29,587 nt of DNA from JACMJP01 sp046160675 (GTDB lineage: Bacteria; Bacteroidota; Bacteroidia; Chitinophagales; BACL12): contig JBJXHH010000092.1 of assembly GCA_046160675.1 (NCBI GenBank), positions 1 through 29,587 on the forward strand, in the 5' to 3' direction. Under the pieces are notes generated by a model, which saw nothing but the letters and a program-made list of their open reading frames with translations, made no database searches and had not been told where the DNA came from. The translations under genes and the position numbers were made by a program. This document shows, piece by piece, positions 26,637-29,587 of the stretch (position 1 is its first letter; the number at the start of each line of letters is the position of its first letter).

Positions 26637-26728
26637 GATAGTTTTTGATTTATTTATGACTTGTTGATTGCGTTTTGAATTATTTTCAATTTTTACATTT
26701 TTTTATTTCTGCACACTTCGCATTCCTC

Positions 26729-28237
26729 TCACCCCTCCGCCCGCATCTGCGGAAATAAAATTACTTCCTGGATGGATGTATTGTTCGTCATGATCATTGT
26801 TAACCTGTCAATGCCAATGCCGATACCTGCTGTTGGGGGCATACCAAATTCCAGTGCCCGAAGAAAATCTTCATCCAGGGTCATAGCTTCTTCATCACCC
26901 CGTTTACCGAGTTCAAGCTGTTCTTCAAACCTTCTTCTCTGATCCAGCGGATCATTAAGTTCACTAAATGCATTGCATAACTCTTTACCATTACAGATAG
27001 CTTCAAATCTTTCTACCAGGCCTTCTTTACTGCGGTGTTTTTTTGCAAGCGGGCTCATTTCTACAGGATAATCAGTAATAAATGTGGGCTGAATCAGTTT
27101 CGCCTCACAATGCTCACCAAAGATCTCATCAATAATTTTTCCTTTTCCCATTTTTTCATCAACATGCACATGCAGTTTTCTTGCCGTCTCCCGCAACTCG
27201 TTTTCATGCATCGCAGAAATATCTATGCCTGTAAAATGCTGAATGGCTTCATACATCGAAAATCTTTTCCAGGGGCGCTTAAAATCAATCACATTCTCCC
27301 CCACAGTAACTTGTGTAGTTCCGTTCACAGCTATCGCAACTTTTTCAATCAACTCTTCTGTTATATCCATCATCCATTCATAATCTTTATAAGCTACGTA
27401 AAATTCTATTTGCGTAAATTCAGGATTATGTGTTCTGTCCATCCCCTCATTGCGAAAATCTTTACTGAATTCATATACTCCATCATACCCGCCAACGATC
27501 AATCTTTTTAAATACAACTCATTTGCGATGCGCAGGTACAGAGTCATGTCCAAAGTATTATGATGTGTTTTAAAAGGCCTGGCAGCTGCACCGCCGTAAA
27601 GGGGCTGCAGGATTGGGGTTTCTACTTCAAGGTAACCTCTCTCGTTTAAAAAATTGCGCATAGTGTTTACTATGATGCTGCGTTTAATAAAAACATCTTT
27701 CACCTTGGGGTTCACAATCAGGTCAACATAACGCATCCTGTAGCGTTGTTCTGGATCTGTAAATGCATCATGCACATTTCCCTCAGCATCGGTTTTTACA
27801 ACAGGCAAAGGGCGTAATGCTTTACTCAATAGCTTAAATTCTTTAACATGAATGGTGGTTTCTCCCATCTTGGTAGTGAACACATATCCTTTCACCCCAA
27901 TGATATCGCCTATGTCGAGAAGTTTTTTAAATACCTCTTCGTACAATGTTTTATCCTCGCCGGGGCATATCTCATCGCTTTTCAAATACATCTGGATTTT
28001 ACCCACACTGTCTTGCAAAACAGCAAAGGCAGCCTTGCCCATAAGCCTAACTCCCATAAGCCTTCCGGCGAAACTGATGTCTTTAAACTTATCGGCATTG
28101 GCAGGAAATTCATCTAGTATCTCTTTACTGCTGAAGCTGGTTTCAAAAGCATCGGCAGGGTAGGGATCAATGCCGAGGGCTATCAACTTTTGTAAACTTT
28201 CCCGTCTTAAAATTTCCTGTTCACTGAGTTGTTGCAT
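26729..28237 (-). CDS. lysS: Lysyl-tRNA synthetase, class II
   Basis: Charges tRNA-Lys with lysine in the cytoplasm. With the ATG at 28237 the protein has 502 residues. An N-terminal OB-fold anticodon-binding domain (about 50-140, FAGRLMGVRLMGKAAFAVLQ) is followed by the class II catalytic core: motif 1 around residues 190-215 (FLNERGYLEVETPIL), motif 2 FRNEGMDRTHNPEFTQIE at 261-278, and motif 3 GIGIGIDRLTMIM near the C-terminus. The frame can be extended six codons to a TTG at 28255, but that codon lies inside an exact TAnnTTTG promoter box, so the ATG is preferred. Length and motifs are normal. Confidence 0.96.
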   Translation of the reverse strand: MQQLSEQEILRRESLQKLIALGIDPYPADAFETSFSSKEILDEFPANADKFKDISFAGRLMGVRLMGKAAFAVLQDSVGKIQMYLKSDEICPGEDKTLYEEVFKKLLDIGDIIGVKGYVFTTKMGETTIHVKEFKLLSKALRPLPVVKTDAEGNVHDAFTDPEQRYRMRYVDLIVNPKVKDVFIKRSIIVNTMRNFLNERGYLEVETPILQPLYGGAAARPFKTHHNTLDMTLYLRIANELYLKRLIVGGYDGVYEFSKDFRNEGMDRTHNPEFTQIEFYVAYKDYEWMMDITEELIEKVAIAVNGTTQVTVGENVIDFKRPWKRFSMYEAIQHFTGIDISAMHENELRETARKLHVHVDEKMGKGKIIDEIFGEHCEAKLIQPTFITDYPVEMSPLAKKHRSKEGLVERFEAICNGKELCNAFSELNDPLDQRRRFEEQLELGKRGDEEAMTLDEDFLRALEFGMPPTAGIGIGIDRLTMIMTNNTSIQEVILFPQMRAEG

Positions 28238-28252
28238 GAAAATGAATTTGCG

Positions 28253-28260
28253 CAAAAATA
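28253..28260 (-). promoter_or_regulatory. -7 element of lysS
   Basis: On the minus strand this reads TATTTTTG, an exact match to TAnnTTTG, 15 nt before the lysS ATG. It decides the start codon, because the upstream TTG falls within it. The -33 TTG is not evident. Confidence 0.45.
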
Positions 28261-28277
28261 CTGATTAGATTTTCAGC

Positions 28278-28308
28278 TTGTGTATGACAAAACATTCGTT
28301 TATTTTAG
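28278..28308 (+). promoter_or_regulatory. Promoter of cargo member E (TTG-N20-TATTTTAG)
   Basis: TTG at 28278-28280, exactly 20 bases, then TATTTTAG at 28301-28308, seven of eight matches to TAnnTTTG. The ATG is 24 nt downstream. It is divergent from and partly back-to-back with the lysS promoter. Confidence 0.6.
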
Positions 28309-28332
28309 CGCAAAAAAATTAAACCAGCGCTT

Positions 28333-29244
28333 ATGAAAAAATCAGACACAAAAATTAAATCAAATAAGCTGGCAGCTTATTCTGCTTTAGCGGGAGGTTT
28401 CCTTTTTAGCGGATTACAAGCCCAGGCCCAATTAGTATACACTGATATTGACCCGGATGAGACTATTGGAATTGGTGATAATTATGAATTAGACCTGAAT
28501 GATGACGGAAATACAGATTTTGAATTTATTATAAATACTTTCACAATCCCTTCCTTCTTTTACACTACTGGTACAGGAGGGCTTATGTTCGATGCCATTA
28601 TCCCTCGTATGTTAGTTTATCCCGATGGTGGAAATTCTGTTAACGCCTCAACAATTGCCGGTTCAGCATCAACTTTTGCTTACCCTTACGCAATGAATAA
28701 TGGCGATATTGTTGATGATGATTTAAATTTCAAAAGCAATTCCCTTCAATTCCTGGGCTTGTATCTCAGTGTTGCTGATTACCCGAGTGCGGGAGATGTA
28801 TATCCATTTGCGAACTACGGAAACTGGCCTAACAAGAGCAATAAGTTCATGGGGTTGAAATTTGAAGTAGATGGAGAAACTCATTTTGGCTGGGTAAGAT
28901 TATCCATGAGCGATCTGGAGATAACAATTGATGATTATGCATTTGACGCTACTCCTGAAACGGCAATCGAAACCGGTGTTACTGTATCTGTTAGTAATGT
29001 TATTCCTGCCGACAAAATCAAGGCTTACAGTTTTGGAAATACTGTAAACATTATCACTAATAACCTGCAGGCAGAAACGGCAACGGTAAAAATTACAAAT
29101 GCCATTGGCGAGGTTGTGTTTGCTGACAACCTGGATCTTACCGGCATGCAGGTAAAACTTGACAATGCTGCCAGTGGAGTGTATATGTTGCAGGTTGTTG
29201 CTGATGGTGCAGTGTTCAATAAAGAATTATTTATAAGCCGTTAA
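28333..29244 (+). CDS. Secreted T9SS cargo, same paralog family, member E
   Basis: A 303-residue paralog lying about 14.5 kb from the A-D cluster and on the opposite strand. The signal peptide carries LAAYSALAGGFL, with a likely cut after QAQAQ at residue 33. The mature protein starts LVYTDIDPDE and has a full calcium-like loop DLNDDGNTD at 54-62. The block FMGLKFEVDGETHFGWVRLS is followed by TIDDYAFDATPETAIETG. The T9SS type A tail reads VKITNAIGEVVFAD, AASGVYMLQVV and NKELFISR. It has its own promoter and a strong terminator, so it is a single-gene unit. Function unknown; surface or secreted by inference. Confidence 0.84.
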   Translation: MKKSDTKIKSNKLAAYSALAGGFLFSGLQAQAQLVYTDIDPDETIGIGDNYELDLNDDGNTDFEFIINTFTIPSFFYTTGTGGLMFDAIIPRMLVYPDGGNSVNASTIAGSASTFAYPYAMNNGDIVDDDLNFKSNSLQFLGLYLSVADYPSAGDVYPFANYGNWPNKSNKFMGLKFEVDGETHFGWVRLSMSDLEITIDDYAFDATPETAIETGVTVSVSNVIPADKIKAYSFGNTVNIITNNLQAETATVKITNAIGEVVFADNLDLTGMQVKLDNAASGVYMLQVVADGAVFNKELFISR

Positions 29245-29263
29245 TTAAAATTGCAAATATTTG

Positions 29264-29302
29264 GCGGCTGTTTCAACCATTGAAACAGCCGCTTATTTTT
29301 TT
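29264..29302 (+). terminator. Rho-independent terminator after cargo member E
   Basis: A perfect 13-bp stem (GCGGCTGTTTCAA / TTGAAACAGCCGC) with a three-base loop CCA, followed by TTATTTTTTT, 20 bp after the stop codon. Confidence 0.9.
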
Positions 29303-29316
29303 GTGAAGTCTGTTTC

Positions 29317-29350
29317 AAAAAAAAAGGTTACCAAACCTGATAACCTTTTT
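29317..29350 (-). terminator. Terminator of tRNA-Phe
   Basis: Hairpin AAAAAGGTTA / TAACCTTTTT with a 10-base loop. Read on the minus strand it is followed by a run of nine T, directly after the tRNA 3' end. The plus-strand reading has only five T, so it mainly serves the tRNA. Confidence 0.75.
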
Positions 29351-29351
29351 G

Positions 29352-29424
29352 TGGTGTGGGGCGGGATCGAACCGCCGACACAAGGATTTTCAGTCCTTTG
29401 CTCTACCAACTGAGCTACCGCACC
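29352..29424 (-). tRNA. tRNA-Phe (anticodon GAA)
   Basis: A 73-nt cloverleaf on the minus strand: acceptor GGTGCGG, D-arm GCTCAGTTGGTAGAGC, anticodon stem AAGGA/TCCTT with loop CTGAAAA (anticodon GAA), five-base variable region, T-arm GGCGG-TTCGATC-CCGCC, acceptor CCACACC and discriminator A. CCA is not encoded. The acceptor stem has one C-A mismatch at pair 5-68. Confidence 0.95.
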
Positions 29425-29427
29425 TTT

Positions 29428-29443
29428 TTCAGCCAAGGCTGAA
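29428..29443. repeat. Hairpin just upstream of tRNA-Phe
   Basis: A 7-bp inverted repeat (TTCAGCC / GGCTGAA) with a two-base centre lies three bases before the 5' end of the tRNA, inside its predicted leader. It may help shape the precursor for RNase P, or be chance. Confidence 0.5.
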
Positions 29444-29475
29444 TTTTGTCACCGAATTTTAGGATTTCGGAGGGG

Positions 29476-29506
29476 CAAAAATACGGTATTCAGCCTCATT
29501 TTCCAA
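29476..29506 (-). promoter_or_regulatory. Promoter of tRNA-Phe (TTG-N20-TATTTTTG)
   Basis: On the minus strand: TTG (complement of 29504-29506), exactly 20 bases, then TATTTTTG (complement of 29476-29483), a full match to the Bacteroidota consensus. The -7 box lies 51 nt before the mature tRNA 5' end. Confidence 0.75.
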
Positions 29507-29585
29507 TGGGATAGTTATTAAAAGTAAAGGTACTATCGTTCACAACAGCGTAAATAACATCATATGCTGTATGCCTTACAAGCAG
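29496..29585 (-). CDS. C-terminal end of an unidentified protein (partial)
   Basis: A minus-strand frame enters from the window edge and ends at TGA (complement of 29496-29498) after 29 visible codons. The visible part includes RHTAYDVIYAVVNDSTFTFN and ends NYPIGK. The other two minus frames hit stops quickly, and the composition looks coding. Its last codons overlap the -33 element of the tRNA-Phe promoter. Too short to identify. Confidence 0.45.
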   Translation of the reverse strand: MLVRHTAYDVIYAVVNDSTFTFNNYPIGK

Positions 29586-29587
29586 GT

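Noticed and set aside
26742..26756. Short GC-rich hairpin near the end of lysS as a terminator
   Set aside because: The CCGCA/TGCGG stem has a two-base loop, lies inside the coding region and has no T-run after it on the minus strand.
28238..28255. lysS starting at TTG 28255
   Set aside because: That codon lies in an exact -7 promoter box, and the ATG at 28237 gives the usual N-terminus.

Overview
The window is a stretch of a Bacteroidota chromosome, probably Chitinophagales-like; the phylum is clear and the order is inference. The evidence is the HU / TPR / tiny basic ribosomal protein / RNase G block, gldD next to mutY and ssb, seven predicted type IX secretion system (T9SS) cargo proteins with type A or type B C-terminal signals, and promoters of the TTG-N20-TAnnTTTG type. 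Shine-Dalgarno sites are mostly absent.

Layout. 1-1984 (-) is recG, with its C-terminus cut by the window edge. 2131-3243 (+) is a membrane fatty acid desaturase. 3240-5506 (-) is a mutY-ssb-gldD block without gldE between ssb and gldD. 5571-8428 (+) holds HU, a TPR protein, a 29-residue bS22/mS38-like ribosomal protein and an RNase E/G-family nuclease. 8432-16802 (-) is a long same-strand series. In transcription order it holds an 85-residue unknown protein, an 852-residue fusion of an AlkP-superfamily phosphohydrolase, TPRs and a sulfotransferase, then five secreted proteins: four paralogs of one family and one NHL-propeller protein with no usual start codon at its natural N-terminus. 16803-17299 is an AT-rich gap. 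17300-26065 (+) encodes a 2921-residue PKD-repeat surface protein with a CHU_C (T9SS type B) tail. 26196-28237 (-) carries a small membrane protein and lysS. 28333-29244 (+) is a fifth member of the paralog family, followed by terminators, tRNA-Phe(GAA) on the minus strand and the end of a minus-strand gene.

How the genes fit together. Housekeeping genes for repair, replication, translation and RNA decay flank surface-protein genes. GldD belongs to the gliding/T9SS system, so the window holds one machinery-linked gene and seven likely clients of that machinery. The giant protein is built from paired PKD-like domains in a roughly 170-residue period with four conserved cysteines per unit. By eye it has a 935-residue stretch with no lysine or arginine. 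The fusion enzyme heads the cargo series, which raises the untested idea that it modifies a surface glycan or another molecule used with those cargo proteins.
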